A stretch of DNA of 64,000 nucleotides from Myxococcota bacterium (GTDB taxonomy: Bacteria > Myxococcota_A > Bradymonadia > UBA7976 > UBA1532): contig JAKLJY010000024.1 of assembly GCA_023150895.1 (NCBI GenBank), positions 1 to 64,000 on the forward strand, written 5' to 3'. The position numbers and the translations under genes are program-made. The notes beneath the pieces are model-generated. The model did no database searches. It was given only the letters and a program-made list of their open reading frames with translations, and had not been told where the DNA came from. Shown here piece by piece: positions 22,473-37,584 of the stretch (positions are counted from its first letter, which is position 1; each line of letters opens with the position of its first letter).

Positions 22473-23783
22473 CTACGGGTCACGGAGCCGCGCGGACGGT
22501 GTGCGAAGGTCCGCGAGCGCCCGCACGAAACCGGGGTACGAGACGTCGATGGCCTCCGGTGCATCGAGAACGACCGGGGCCGGTGCGGCGGCGTCGAGGA
22601 GCGCGGCACAGAGGGCGACGCGGTGGTCGCCGTGGGTGCGGGCGATGAAGCCGCCCATGGGCCGGTGGCCGCCCGCGAGCGTCCAACCGTCGGCATGCAC
22701 CTCGACGTGCGCACCGTCGGCACGCAGAAGCGCCGCCATGGCCGCGATGCGATCGCTCTCCTTCACCGCGAGCTCGCCCGCGCCGCGGATCTCGCTCGAC
22801 CCGTCCGCCGTCGTGGCGAGGAGGGCCAGGAGCGGAAGTTCGTCGATGCAGTCGGGCACCTCGTCCGGTGTGACGGTCGTGCCCCGCAGGGGTCCGTAAC
22901 GGACCGTCAGCGTCCCGGTCGGCTCCCCATCGATCATCTTCGGGTCCTCCACCCCGATCTCGGCGCCCATGCGCTCGAGCACGCGGAGGAAGCCGGTGCG
23001 TCCCGGATTCAGGCAGACCCCCGGCAGCGTCAGTTCGCTGCCCGGCGTAAGCAGGGCCGCCGCGCACCAGAACGCGGCGCTGGACGGATCACCCGGGATG
23101 CTCCAGCGGTGGGGCGGTACCCGGTCGACCGGGGTCAGCGTCCAGGCGTCCCCCACACGCACGAGCGGAAGGCCAAGCGCGACGAACATCCGCTCGGTGT
23201 GGTCCCGCGTCGCGATCGGCTCGACGTAGGTGGTCTCGCTGCGCGCGCCGAGTCCGGCGAGCAGGACCGCGCTCTTGACCTGCGCGCTGGCCACCGCGCC
23301 GACGACCCGACCGCCCGTGAGCGTGACGCCCCGCAGACCGACAGGGGGGCGCCCACCCGGGGCCGTCACGACGTCGGCGCCGAGTCGACGAAGGGGGGCA
23401 GCGACTCGCTCCATCGGTCGCCGGACGAGCGAGGCGTCCCCAGTGAGCGTGAACGACTCGCCCGGGATGCCGGCCAACAAGCCCATCAGCAAGCGCAGGG
23501 TCGTCCCGCTGTTGCCGCAGTCGAGGGGGTCTCCCGGGCCACGAAGGCCGCGAAGGCCCCTGCCCTCCACGCGGACGACGTTCGCTCCGCCGCTTTCGAA
23601 CGTGGCGCCCGCGGCGCTCAGGCAGTGCCGCGTGCTCTGGTTGTCGCCGCCGCCGGACAGGCCGATGATCTCGCTCGCTCCCGTGCCGATGGCCGCCAGC
23701 ATGCAGGCCCGGTGGCCGATGGACTTGTCGCCCGGGACGGTCACCTGCCCGCGCAGCGGTCTCATGCGCGTGGTCATGGTCAT
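22473..23783 (-). CDS. aroA: 3-phosphoshikimate 1-carboxyvinyltransferase (EPSP synthase)
   Basis: 436 residues. It makes EPSP from shikimate-3-phosphate and PEP in aromatic amino acid synthesis. Visible are 'VPGDKSIGHRACMLAAIG', 'DCGNSGTTLRLLMGLLAG', 'RPMERVAAPLRRLGAD', 'AQVKSAVLLAGLGA' and 'VKESDRIAAMAALLRADGA'. ATG 23783 overlaps the miaA stop as ATGA; ATG 23777 and 23765 are alternatives. It is the third gene of the mutL-miaA-aroA-cmk run. Confidence 0.96.
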   Translation of the reverse strand: MTMTTRMRPLRGQVTVPGDKSIGHRACMLAAIGTGASEIIGLSGGGDNQSTRHCLSAAGATFESGGANVVRVEGRGLRGLRGPGDPLDCGNSGTTLRLLMGLLAGIPGESFTLTGDASLVRRPMERVAAPLRRLGADVVTAPGGRPPVGLRGVTLTGGRVVGAVASAQVKSAVLLAGLGARSETTYVEPIATRDHTERMFVALGLPLVRVGDAWTLTPVDRVPPHRWSIPGDPSSAAFWCAAALLTPGSELTLPGVCLNPGRTGFLRVLERMGAEIGVEDPKMIDGEPTGTLTVRYGPLRGTTVTPDEVPDCIDELPLLALLATTADGSSEIRGAGELAVKESDRIAAMAALLRADGAHVEVHADGWTLAGGHRPMGGFIARTHGDHRVALCAALLDAAAPAPVVLDAPEAIDVSYPGFVRALADLRTPSARLRDP

Positions 23784-24697
23784 GGCGACCCCCAGATGGC
23801 CCCGAGCGCCTCGTCGAGGCTGTCCGCGGCGAACGGCGGCCCGAGCCAGGTGACGTCGGGCTGCGCCCGGAACCAGGTCTCCTGACGCTTGGCGTATTGC
23901 CGGGTCGCGTCGATCGTCTGCGTCACGGCCGCCTCCAGCGAGAGCTCTCCGTGGAGGGCCGCCGCCGCCTGCCGGTAGCCGATGGCTTGAAGGCTGCGGA
24001 GCGTGCGCGGGAATCCTGCGGCTTCGAGGGCGCGCACCTCGTTCAACAATCCGCGCGCGAACATGGCATGGGTTCGCTCGGCGATCCGGACCCGGAGCTC
24101 GCTGCGCGGCACGGCGAGTCCGAAGAACCGGACGTCGTGACGCGGTGCGGCGCCCTCGTGCGCGCGCTGCCAATCCGTGAGCGGGCGGCCCGTGGTCTCG
24201 AAGACGCCCAGGGCGCGCTCGAGGCGCTGTCCGTCGGCGGGGTGGATGCGGGCGGCCGCCGCCGGATCGACCCGAGCCAGCTCGGCATGCAGCCGCCCGT
24301 GTTCACCGGCCCCGAGGCGAGCGCTCAGGCGGGCATGCACCGCGGGATCGACCGGTGGGGCTTCGCACAGTCCCTTGACGAGCGCCCTCAGGTAGAGGCC
24401 GGTCCCGCCGCACAAAATCACCCGTCGGCCACGGCCTTGCACGCCGGCGATGGCCGCATCCGCGAGGCGGACGTAGCACCCCGCGTCGAAGAGTTCGTCC
24501 GGTGCGACGACATCGACGAGGTGATGGACGACGTCGCCGAGCTCAAAGGCGGTCGCCTTGCCCGTCCCGATGTCGAGTCCTCGATAGACCTGACTCGCGT
24601 CCGCCCCGATGATCTCCGCTCCCCATCGGCGCGCGAGCGCGATGGCGAGGGCCGTCTTCCCGGTGGCCGTGGGTCCGACGAGGGCGACGATCGTCAC
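23780..24697 (-). CDS. miaA: tRNA dimethylallyltransferase
   Basis: 305 residues. It adds the dimethylallyl group to A37 of tRNAs reading UNN codons. The P-loop is GPTATGKTALA, followed by 'IGADASQVYRGLDIGTGKAT', 'VILCGGTGLYLRALVKGL', 'LRSLQAIGYRQ' and 'RQYAKRQETWFR', all diagnostic. GTG 24697 overlaps the mutL stop (GTGA) and coincides with the start of the conserved sequence. mutL-miaA pairing is widespread. Confidence 0.96.
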   Translation of the reverse strand: MTIVALVGPTATGKTALAIALARRWGAEIIGADASQVYRGLDIGTGKATAFELGDVVHHLVDVVAPDELFDAGCYVRLADAAIAGVQGRGRRVILCGGTGLYLRALVKGLCEAPPVDPAVHARLSARLGAGEHGRLHAELARVDPAAAARIHPADGQRLERALGVFETTGRPLTDWQRAHEGAAPRHDVRFFGLAVPRSELRVRIAERTHAMFARGLLNEVRALEAAGFPRTLRSLQAIGYRQAAAALHGELSLEAAVTQTIDATRQYAKRQETWFRAQPDVTWLGPPFAADSLDEALGAIWGSP

Positions 24698-26643
24698 GCC
24701 TCGCCTCCCCGCGTGACGCGGCGCTCGAGCTCCGTGCGGGACAGGACGGCCGCGAAACTCGGGAAATCTGGTTCGAACGGGGCGAGCGCCCGCAGCAGGG
24801 CCGCGAGCTCGGCGATCGGCACGTCGGCCGGGGCCGCCTCCGCCACCATCCGGGAGAGGCGACCGATGGGGGTCTCCGCACCGTCGGCGAGGGCGGCCCG
24901 CACTACGGCCTCGGGGCTCGCAACCCCCTCGAGCCCCGCGGGGAGGCTCACCACCACGAAGGTCTCCCCGCCGAACGGCTCGAGCACGAGGCCGAGCGCG
25001 GAAAGCGCCTCGGCAAGGGTTCCCGCCCGCCGGGCCTCCGCTCCGGTCAGCGTGACCATGACCGGGCTCGCGAGGCGCACCGGGGTTGCGCCGCGCCGGA
25101 GTCGATGGGCGGCGAGCGCCCGGCGCGCGGCCCGGAGATCGACCGCGACGAGCGCATCCGGCGCCAGGCACAGCGCGAGGCGTGGCCCGAGGGTGCCGAC
25201 GGGCCGCCAGGTGGGCAGGCCGGGGCCTTCGCGGCCCCTCGTTTGCGGCGCCGGCTCTTCGCACTCGCCACCGACCGGTGGGGTCGACGCCAGCGTTTCG
25301 GTGAGCACGCGCGGGCGGTCCCACTGGGGGTCGCCCGCCGGCGGCCGGGGGGGGGCGACGGCCCCCGCAGTCGATGGTCGCGAGGCGGGCGGTGGGGAAA
25401 CCAGGCTGCGTTGCGCACCGATGCGCTCCATCGCATCGAAGATGCGTCGCCGATGGGCGTCCAGGCCGGCGGGCTCGGCCGCGGGCGCGGCGGGGCCGGG
25501 CTCGGGCGAAGGGACGGCCGGCGGTGCGTCTGCCGGGAGAAGGTCGTAGCGGCGCGCGGGCGGTGGGGGCGTGTCGGCGGCGGCCGCGATGTCGGCCCGG
25601 GGGGGCTCCGGGGGGGACTCGGCCGAGAAGAGCGACGCCGCCTCGGTCTCCGGGCGCCCGCCCTGCCGCAGCGCCTCGAGGACCGTGCGATGGATGAACC
25701 GGTGGATCGCCCCGGAGTCGACGAACCGGACCTCCGTCTTCGCCGGGTGAACATTCACGTCGACCGCCTCGGGCGGAATGCGCAGGTGCAAGACGACGAA
25801 GGGCGAACGGCCCCGTTCGAGCGCGCCTGCATACGCCGCCTGAACGGCGCCGACGACGACGCGATCGCGGATGTAGCGGCCATTCACGAAACAATGGAGG
25901 TGACGTGCGGAGCCGAACGCCAAGGGAGGCAAGCCGACGAGCCCCTCGAGCGCGAACCCGCCCTGCACGTCGATCGGCGCGAGCGCCCCGCCCACCTCCC
26001 GGCCGAACAAGGCCCGAACCCGGTCGACGAGTCGCTCGTGGCGGGGCAGGTCCAGGGCGACCCGTCCCTCCTTGACGACCCGGAACGCGATGCCCGGCCA
26101 CGCCAGCGCCAGCTGGACGGTGGTCTCGTGAATGTGCGCGGCCTCCGTCTCGGGCTTCTTCAGAAACTTACGTCTTGCCGGTACGTTGAAGAAAAGATCT
26201 TCAACCACTACTTCAGTTCCAGGCGGACCGCCTGCCTCCGAAGGCGGACGGCGACGGCCCCCATCGACCGCGACGACGGTGGCCCCGAGCGCGTCGGCCT
26301 CCCGCGTCCGGAGACGAAACCGGCTCACGGATGCGATGGACGGCAAAGCCTCGCCCCGAAACCCCAGGGTCGTAATACGGCCAAGGTCTTCGGCGGTGCT
26401 CACCTTGCTCGTCGCGTGGCGCTCGAGGCAGATCACGGCGTCCTCCGGGCTCATGCCGCGCCCGTTGTCGGTGATGCGGAGGCGCTCGACGCCGCCCCCG
26501 ACGATCTCGACCTCGATCGCCGTCGCCCCCGCGTCGAGGGCGTTCTCCAGCAGCTCCTTGGCGACGCTCGCCGGTCGTTCGACGACCTCGCCCGCGGCGA
26601 TCTGGTTGGCGAGCGTCTCGTCGAGGACCCGAACGATTCCCAT
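24694..26643 (-). CDS. mutL: DNA mismatch repair protein MutL (C-terminal endonuclease motifs lost)
   Basis: 649 residues. The N-terminal GHKL ATPase is intact: 'ANQIAAGEVVERPASVAKEL', 'DNGRGM', 'RHATSK' and 'GFRGEAL'. A long Ala/Pro linker runs from about 345 to 480. The C-terminal dimerisation domain is recognisable, but where nuclease-type MutL proteins have DQHA-x2-E this one reads VAVDLRAARRALAAH (about 497-511). The usual CPHGRP near the end reads DFPSFAAV. The protein is therefore probably not a nicking endonuclease. A 7-bp hairpin abuts the ATG (26644-26665). Confidence 0.93.
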   Translation of the reverse strand: MGIVRVLDETLANQIAAGEVVERPASVAKELLENALDAGATAIEVEIVGGGVERLRITDNGRGMSPEDAVICLERHATSKVSTAEDLGRITTLGFRGEALPSIASVSRFRLRTREADALGATVVAVDGGRRRPPSEAGGPPGTEVVVEDLFFNVPARRKFLKKPETEAAHIHETTVQLALAWPGIAFRVVKEGRVALDLPRHERLVDRVRALFGREVGGALAPIDVQGGFALEGLVGLPPLAFGSARHLHCFVNGRYIRDRVVVGAVQAAYAGALERGRSPFVVLHLRIPPEAVDVNVHPAKTEVRFVDSGAIHRFIHRTVLEALRQGGRPETEAASLFSAESPPEPPRADIAAAADTPPPPARRYDLLPADAPPAVPSPEPGPAAPAAEPAGLDAHRRRIFDAMERIGAQRSLVSPPPASRPSTAGAVAPPRPPAGDPQWDRPRVLTETLASTPPVGGECEEPAPQTRGREGPGLPTWRPVGTLGPRLALCLAPDALVAVDLRAARRALAAHRLRRGATPVRLASPVMVTLTGAEARRAGTLAEALSALGLVLEPFGGETFVVVSLPAGLEGVASPEAVVRAALADGAETPIGRLSRMVAEAAPADVPIAELAALLRALAPFEPDFPSFAAVLSRTELERRVTRGGEA

Positions 26644-26665
26644 GGGGCCGGCGTTTTACGGCCCC
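26644..26665 (-). promoter_or_regulatory. Hairpin abutting the mutL start codon
   Basis: GGGGCCG and CGGCCCC form a perfect 7-bp stem with an 8-base loop directly next to ATG 26643. There is no T run, so it is not a standard terminator. It occupies the ribosome-binding site, so it may limit mutL translation. Confidence 0.5.
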
Positions 26666-26688
26666 GCGGCCCGCGATGCAAGCCGGGT

Positions 26689-27594
26689 TCAGGGGCCCGC
26701 GTCGAGCTCCGCTGCGGCGCGCCCGATGAGGCGGGTGGCGATGAGTCCGGGGGTCGAAGGCGCGACCACCACGACCGTCCTCAGGGTCACCGGGATGTGG
26801 GCGTCGTGGTATCGGAACGTACTCAACGAGACATGCCGTCGCAGGGACTCGGCCTTCCGGCGGGCGAGCGTCTCGTCGCCGGTCTCGAGCACGACGGCAA
26901 AGCGGTGGCGGTCGACCCGCGCAAGGAAGTCCGTCCGCCGGACGCGTTGTTTGAGCTGGCTGGCGAGGAGCGTGACCACGCGGTCCATCGCCAGGTCGTG
27001 AAAGTGCGCCGTGAGCCCGTCGAACCCTTCGATTTCGAGGAGGATGAGGCACTGATCGACACCCGAACGGGCCCGTTCGGCGACGTGCGCCTCGAGCGCC
27101 GATCGATTCGGGACCTGGGTCAACCCATCGGTGTGCCCGATACGGGCGATGACGCCCGCGACGGCCTGGTCGAGATCGGGCGCGGCGATGAAACGGAAGG
27201 CCGTGCTGCCGATCACGACGACGTCCTCGTGCCGCAGCGGACAGCGTTGCACCCGGACATCGTTGACGAGCGTGCCGTTCGTACTCGCGAGGTCGACGAC
27301 GTCATAGCCGGTCTCGGTCGCTTCGAACCGGGCATGCTGACGACTCACCGCGGCGTTCGGAATCACGACGTCGTTCGTCTCGATCCGGCCGACGGTCAGG
27401 GACGGGCCGGAGAGCTCGATGCGCCGTTCGACCTCGTCGCCGTGAATCTCGACGAGACAGTGTCGAAGACCCGCCAGCGCGGGCGGCAGCGCCCCGTCGG
27501 CAGTGGGTACGGCCGCACCGAGGGCGGGCAGCAGTGCGCCCACCGACGTATCGACCGTCTCGGTCAGCTCTTCGGGCTCGACTTTCTTGCTCAC
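26689..27594 (-). CDS. FHA domain protein with degenerate GGDEF-like domain
   Basis: About 301 residues. The FHA phosphothreonine-binding domain (about 45-135) has the full set 'LTVGRIETNDVVI', 'VSRQHARFE' and 'STNGTLVND'. The C-terminal half aligns with a diguanylate cyclase fold ('GHTDGLTQVPNRSALEAH', then 'TDFLARVDRHRFAVVLE'), but the GGDEF active-site sequence is replaced by RVDRH, so cyclic-di-GMP synthesis is unlikely. GTG 27594 is preferred because a GGGAG lies 5 bases upstream; GTG 27606 is an alternative. The 141 bases upstream hold only a weak possible promoter (TTGACG). Confidence 0.85.
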   Translation of the reverse strand: MSKKVEPEELTETVDTSVGALLPALGAAVPTADGALPPALAGLRHCLVEIHGDEVERRIELSGPSLTVGRIETNDVVIPNAAVSRQHARFEATETGYDVVDLASTNGTLVNDVRVQRCPLRHEDVVVIGSTAFRFIAAPDLDQAVAGVIARIGHTDGLTQVPNRSALEAHVAERARSGVDQCLILLEIEGFDGLTAHFHDLAMDRVVTLLASQLKQRVRRTDFLARVDRHRFAVVLETGDETLARRKAESLRRHVSLSTFRYHDAHIPVTLRTVVVVAPSTPGLIATRLIGRAAAELDAGP

Positions 27595-27735
27595 CGCAAC
27601 TCCCACGCGGAGCGGACGCCGGTCGCATGGCGATTGCGGCGCACTTTCCGAGGCAGAGTGTGCGGCGCCGACACGGCGGCGTCAAAAACGCGCATACCGC
27701 ACATTACGGCGCGTTGGACGCCGGACTTGACCCGC

Positions 27736-28074
27736 TCAGCGCCGCTCGCCCTCGTCGAGGCAGACGAGGTGGGTGACGAGCCGCCCGCCTGCGGGCGGTA
27801 CGTCGACGTCGAAGTACCCGGGCAAGCAGCCGCGGCGGCTCAGCATCAGGCGGTGCGGCCCCGGCGTGACCGCCAGCAGGCCGTCCCGATAGCCATCGAG
27901 GCGTCCGGCGAACGCGTCGTCGAGCGTCACCTCGACGTCCTTCGGCGCGACCTCGAGCGCGAGCGCCGCAAGGCCGGGGGGCGGTGGAGGCGGACCGGCC
28001 ACGGTGACGACCCCGCCACCGCAACCGGTCGCGAGGAGCACGGGGAGCAGCCCGGCGGGGACGCGGCGGCTCAT
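27736..28074 (-). CDS. PEGA-like lipoprotein
   Basis: 112 residues. A signal peptide with lipobox LATGC (C18) is followed by a proline run and a small beta domain ('LEVAPKDVEVTLDDAFAGRL', 'LLAVTPGPHRLMLSRRGCLPG') that resembles PEGA carbohydrate- or wall-associated domains. ATG 28074 overlaps the stop of the upstream exported protein (ATGA). It is last in the guaB-guaA-linked run. Function unknown. Confidence 0.72.
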   Translation of the reverse strand: MSRRVPAGLLPVLLATGCGGGVVTVAGPPPPPPGLAALALEVAPKDVEVTLDDAFAGRLDGYRDGLLAVTPGPHRLMLSRRGCLPGYFDVDVPPAGGRLVTHLVCLDEGERR

Positions 28075-28719
28075 GGCGCCTCCGGGGAACGCGGTGGTTG
28101 CATCGACGACGGCAGGACGACGCGCAGAGCCTTGGGCGTCGGCCCGGCAATCGACAGCACGCACGGCGCCGGGCTCGCCGCTGGCGCCCCCTCGACCGGC
28201 CCGGTGCCGTAGCGAATCCAAGGGGTCGGGTCACCGGGTTGGCCGGCCGGCGACTCGACGCCCGTCGGGCCCCGCAGCAAGAGGAGCAGGCACGGGCGAA
28301 ACGCGGCGGGCGCCGTCACGGTGACCTCCGGCTCGGGGGCGGGAACGCCGTGGCCGAGGGCGGCGAAGACGTCGAGCTGCGCCGGGAGGTGAACCGTGCC
28401 GTCGGAGAAGAAACGCGGCTCATCGAATCGGACGAGGCCGGGGGCACGGTTGGCCGCCGCTCGCCGGGCCGCCTCCGCTGCGCCTGGCGGCACGGGCAGG
28501 GCGAGAAGGGCTTCTGCCAGGCGACGGCGGGCGTGCGATCGGGCCAGCTCGGTCGCATCCTCGAGCAGCAGGCTGCCCGTCGGTGAGAGCAGGCGCGGCG
28601 TGCCGACCCCGAGCGCATGCAGCCGGCCGGTCGGCCAGTCCACGTCGGCGCGGTCGGGCTCGGCGCCGGCCGCGCGGACCGGACCGACGCTCGCCAGCAA
28701 CGCCAGCACGACGCGTGTG

Positions 28720-28733
<14 letters not shown>
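28071..28733 (-). CDS. Exported hypothetical protein, LPP20-like
   Basis: Up to 220 residues. An N-terminal signal peptide ([17 protein letters not shown]) leads to a mature part of which '[17 protein letters not shown]' and '[26 protein letters not shown]' resemble the LPP20/FlgT-type fold. The start is uncertain: TTG 28733 gives a normal signal peptide but overlaps guaA by 14 bases, while GTG 28709 gives a very short one. It is coupled to the downstream lipoprotein. Confidence 0.6.
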
Positions 28734-30264
<1,531 letters not shown>

Positions 30265-30266
30265 CG

Positions 30267-34937
<4,671 letters not shown>

Positions 34938-34941
<4 letters not shown>

Positions 34942-36815
34942 GCCGGATGGGGCGCCCGGTCCCGGTTTCGAGCCCGTGGCGGTCTGCGTCGTCCTGGGTG
35001 GTCACGGCGACGCTGGCCTGCCTCGCGTGTGAGGCCGAGTCGCCCTCGGGCGCCGGTCCCGGTCCGGCGGTCATCCTGGACGCGGTGCCCTTCAACGGGG
35101 ACGCCAGCGCCGACGCGGCGGCGGCCGTTCCCGGAGACGCGAGACCGGCGCAGACCGTCCTCTGGGTCGATCCCTCCCGTCCCGCCGGCGAGTCGTCCGA
35201 CGGCACCCGGGCGCGTCCGTTTTCTCGCCTCGAGGTTGCGTTCACCCACGCCCGCGCCGGAGATGTGGTCGCGCTCCTCCCGGGACTCCATCCGCCCCTT
35301 GCGTCCGACGGTCGGGGCCCCCCCGCCGGCGTGGAGGTCCTCGGGAGTGATCGCGATGCGTCTCGCCTCGCGGGCCCCGTGCGCCTGTCGGCCGCCGGCG
35401 CGGCGTTGCGTCACCTGACCGTCGACGGCGGCGAGCCGGGAGTGCGTGTCGAGGGCGACGTCCGGCTCGAGGAGCTCGTGGTCTCGGGGACAGCGGGGGT
35501 CGGCCTCGAGGTGCACGGGGGGGACGTCCGGGTCGAAGACGTCCGAATCGCCGATGCTGCCGAGGTCGGATTCTGGATCAACGGCGGCGTGGTCACCGGG
35601 CGCGGCGTCGAGATCGCCGGTGCCCGCGGCGGGGGGCTGCGCGTGTCGGCCGGCGAGGTCGATCTCTCGAGCGTCGCCGTCCGGGACGTTGCCCTCGACG
35701 TGGCCGGTACCCGAGGCGCCGGGGTCGAAGTCGAGGGTGGCACGGCGCGGTTCGCCGGCGTGCGGGTCGATGCGGTGGCCGATCGTGCCGTTCGCGTTGC
35801 GCGGAGCGGCCGGGCGGTCGTCTCGGCGCTGTCGATCTTCGGCCCCGCGCTCGATGGCCTGACCATTCTGGCGGGCGGTTTCGCGGAGGTCGACGGCTAC
35901 CGCGTCGCCGGCGCCCGCAATGTCGGCGTCGTCGTGAGCGAGGCGTCCGCGCGACTCACGGGCGGCGTCGTCTCCGGAGGGGGGCGCGCCGCGGTCCTGG
36001 TCTCGGAGTCGGCCGTCGCGGTGAACGGCCTGGTCGTCGAAGACCCGCCTGCCCGCGGGGTCGCGCTGCTCGCGAGCGAAGGCGAGCTGAGCGGGCTCAC
36101 CGTGCGCCGCGCCGGCGACGTCGGACTGCAGATCACCGATCCCCGTGGGCCGGTCACGCTGGAAGACGGGCACTTCGAGGCGTGTGCGGGGGCCGGCGTC
36201 GCGGTCAGCGGCGGGGCCGAGCAGGTGGTTCACCTCGCCCGGGTCACCACCACGGGCAGCGTTTCGGGCGAAGGGGCGCTCGCCGAGGGTCTGCACGTGC
36301 ACCGGGGCCGCGTCGTCGCGGAGTCCTTCGTCGCCCGGGCGAACATCGGCGCGGGCATCTTGATCGAAGCCGGGGACCTCGAACTCTCCACGGCCGAGCT
36401 GAGCGGGAACGGCGGCCCCGGCCTCGTGGCCGTCGAATCGGGCCCGGAGGACGTTTTGCGCCTCACCGACGTCCGCGTGACCGAGAACACGGGCGCGGGG
36501 GTCCTCGTGATCGGGGGGATCGCCCGGACGACACGTTTGCATGCCTCGGGCACCCGCCTCGATGGTGACGGCACGGCGGACGGCCTCGCGCTCACGGCCG
36601 GCGCCGTCGGCGTGTCCGAGGCCGACCGGCTCGACGGCAACGCGGGCAACGGCCTCTCCGTTTCCGCCGGAGCCGCCGTCACCGCGCGCTCGCTGACGTC
36701 GACCGAAAACGCCGCGTTCGGGGTGTACACGCAGTGCGGTGCGGCCGAGGCGGCACTGCTCGATGCCATCGATCTCGCGGGCAACGGCCAGGGCGAGCGC
36801 AACGCCTGCCCGTGA
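34938..36815 (+). CDS. Parallel beta-helix lipoprotein
   Basis: 625 residues. The signal sequence has two possible lipobox cysteines in LACLACEAE. The body is a long right-handed beta-helix: repeated coils of about 20-25 residues rich in Val/Gly with patterns such as 'GVGLEVHGGDVRVEDVRIAD' and 'GAGVEVEGGTARFAGVRVDA', resembling pectate-lyase-type and NosD-type repeats. No polysaccharide lyase active site is evident. ATG 34938 overlaps the IPT protein stop. It ends at the first base of a 53-nt hairpin. It is probably a surface protein of unknown ligand. Confidence 0.78.
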
Positions 36816-36867
36816 ACTGGCACGATAATGATCCGCCCGCAAAGGCGGCGTCGTTATCGTGCCAGTT
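36815..36867. repeat. 53-nt near-perfect inverted repeat between convergent genes
   Basis: Left arm 36815-36831 (AACTGGCACGATAATGA) and right arm 36851-36867 pair over 17 positions with one G-T wobble. Inside, CCGCC and GGCGG pair around the loop CGCAAA. Both stop codons of the convergent genes lie within it. There is no T run on either side, so it may be a bidirectional hairpin protecting both mRNA ends, or a protein-binding site. Confidence 0.9.
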
Positions 36868-37486
36868 GCTCGACCGCCCGACGCAGCGCCGCATCCGGAA
36901 AGCCGGACAACAGAACACGACCGTCCGGCTCGACGTGGATCTCGGCCGTGCGTCCGCGTTCCGCGGTGAGCGCGGCGGGGCGCCGCCCGAGGACCCAGAG
37001 GCGCTGATTCGTCGATCCGCGCCAAGGTCTCGTATCGGGCGCGCGAGCCTCGTAGCGGCCATCGACGAGGAGGTCGAGGTGTGAGAGGAACCCTGCGGCG
37101 CCCGGGGGCGCCTGCGGGCCTCGAAGCGCCTCGTAGGTGAACCCCGTAAACGCGAAGAGCGAGACGGCGGGCCAATCGCGGCGGACGAACGCGCAGACCG
37201 CGGCCAAGGCCGTCGCTTGTTGGAACGGCTCGCCCCCAGAGAAGGTCACGCCCTCGGTCGTCGGCCCCCGCGCCTCCAGGATGCGTCGCACCAGAGCGGC
37301 CACCGGAACGAACGCCGTGCCCGGGGCATGCGTGTCGGGGTTGAAGCAGCCCGGGCAGGCGAGCGTGCAGCCCTGGACCCAGACCACCACCCGGCGGCCG
37401 GGGCCGTTCACCCGGGAGTCGACGGCGAAGGCCGAGACGGCGACGCTCGGGTCGGTCGGCAGTTTTTTCGACGATGAGTGCGACAT
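36854..37486 (-). CDS. NrdG-like radical SAM activating protein
   Basis: 210 residues. The radical SAM cluster ligands are C40, C44 and C47 in QGCTLACPGC. NrdG-like blocks 'VNGPGRRVVVWVQGC', 'GVTFSGGEPFQQ', 'DLLVDGRYE' and 'RGSTNQRLW' are present. Classical NrdG (about 155 residues) installs the glycyl radical on anaerobic ribonucleotide reductase NrdD. This one has about 50 extra residues at the C-terminus, and no nrdD is in the window. ATG 37486 is preferred; the longer GTG start at 37540 adds residues unlike the family. It is divergent from the sigma-54 activator. Confidence 0.8.
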   Translation of the reverse strand: MSHSSSKKLPTDPSVAVSAFAVDSRVNGPGRRVVVWVQGCTLACPGCFNPDTHAPGTAFVPVAALVRRILEARGPTTEGVTFSGGEPFQQATALAAVCAFVRRDWPAVSLFAFTGFTYEALRGPQAPPGAAGFLSHLDLLVDGRYEARAPDTRPWRGSTNQRLWVLGRRPAALTAERGRTAEIHVEPDGRVLLSGFPDAALRRAVEQLAR

Positions 37487-37528
37487 CGCTCCGCTCTGGC
37501 CGAATGGAATTGTGAAGGCATTTTTCCA

Positions 37529-37550
37529 CGGCCGCCACACCCGGCGGCCG
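37529..37550. repeat. 8-bp palindromic stem upstream of the sigma-54 activator
   Basis: CGGCCGCC and GGCGGCCG are perfectly complementary around ACACCC, in the 98-base divergent gap. It could be an operator shared by the NrdG-like gene and the activator, or a leader hairpin. No -24/-12 promoter elements are visible in the gap. Confidence 0.55.
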
Positions 37551-37584
37551 CTCGTAGTCTCGAATTCCGCCCAGGAGTCTCCCG

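Noticed and set aside
36818-36833. TGGCACG in both arms of the inverted repeat resembles the -24 element of sigma-54 promoters.
   Set aside because: The -12 GC element is missing at the right spacing on both strands (TGAT and CGAC), and neither points at a gene start.
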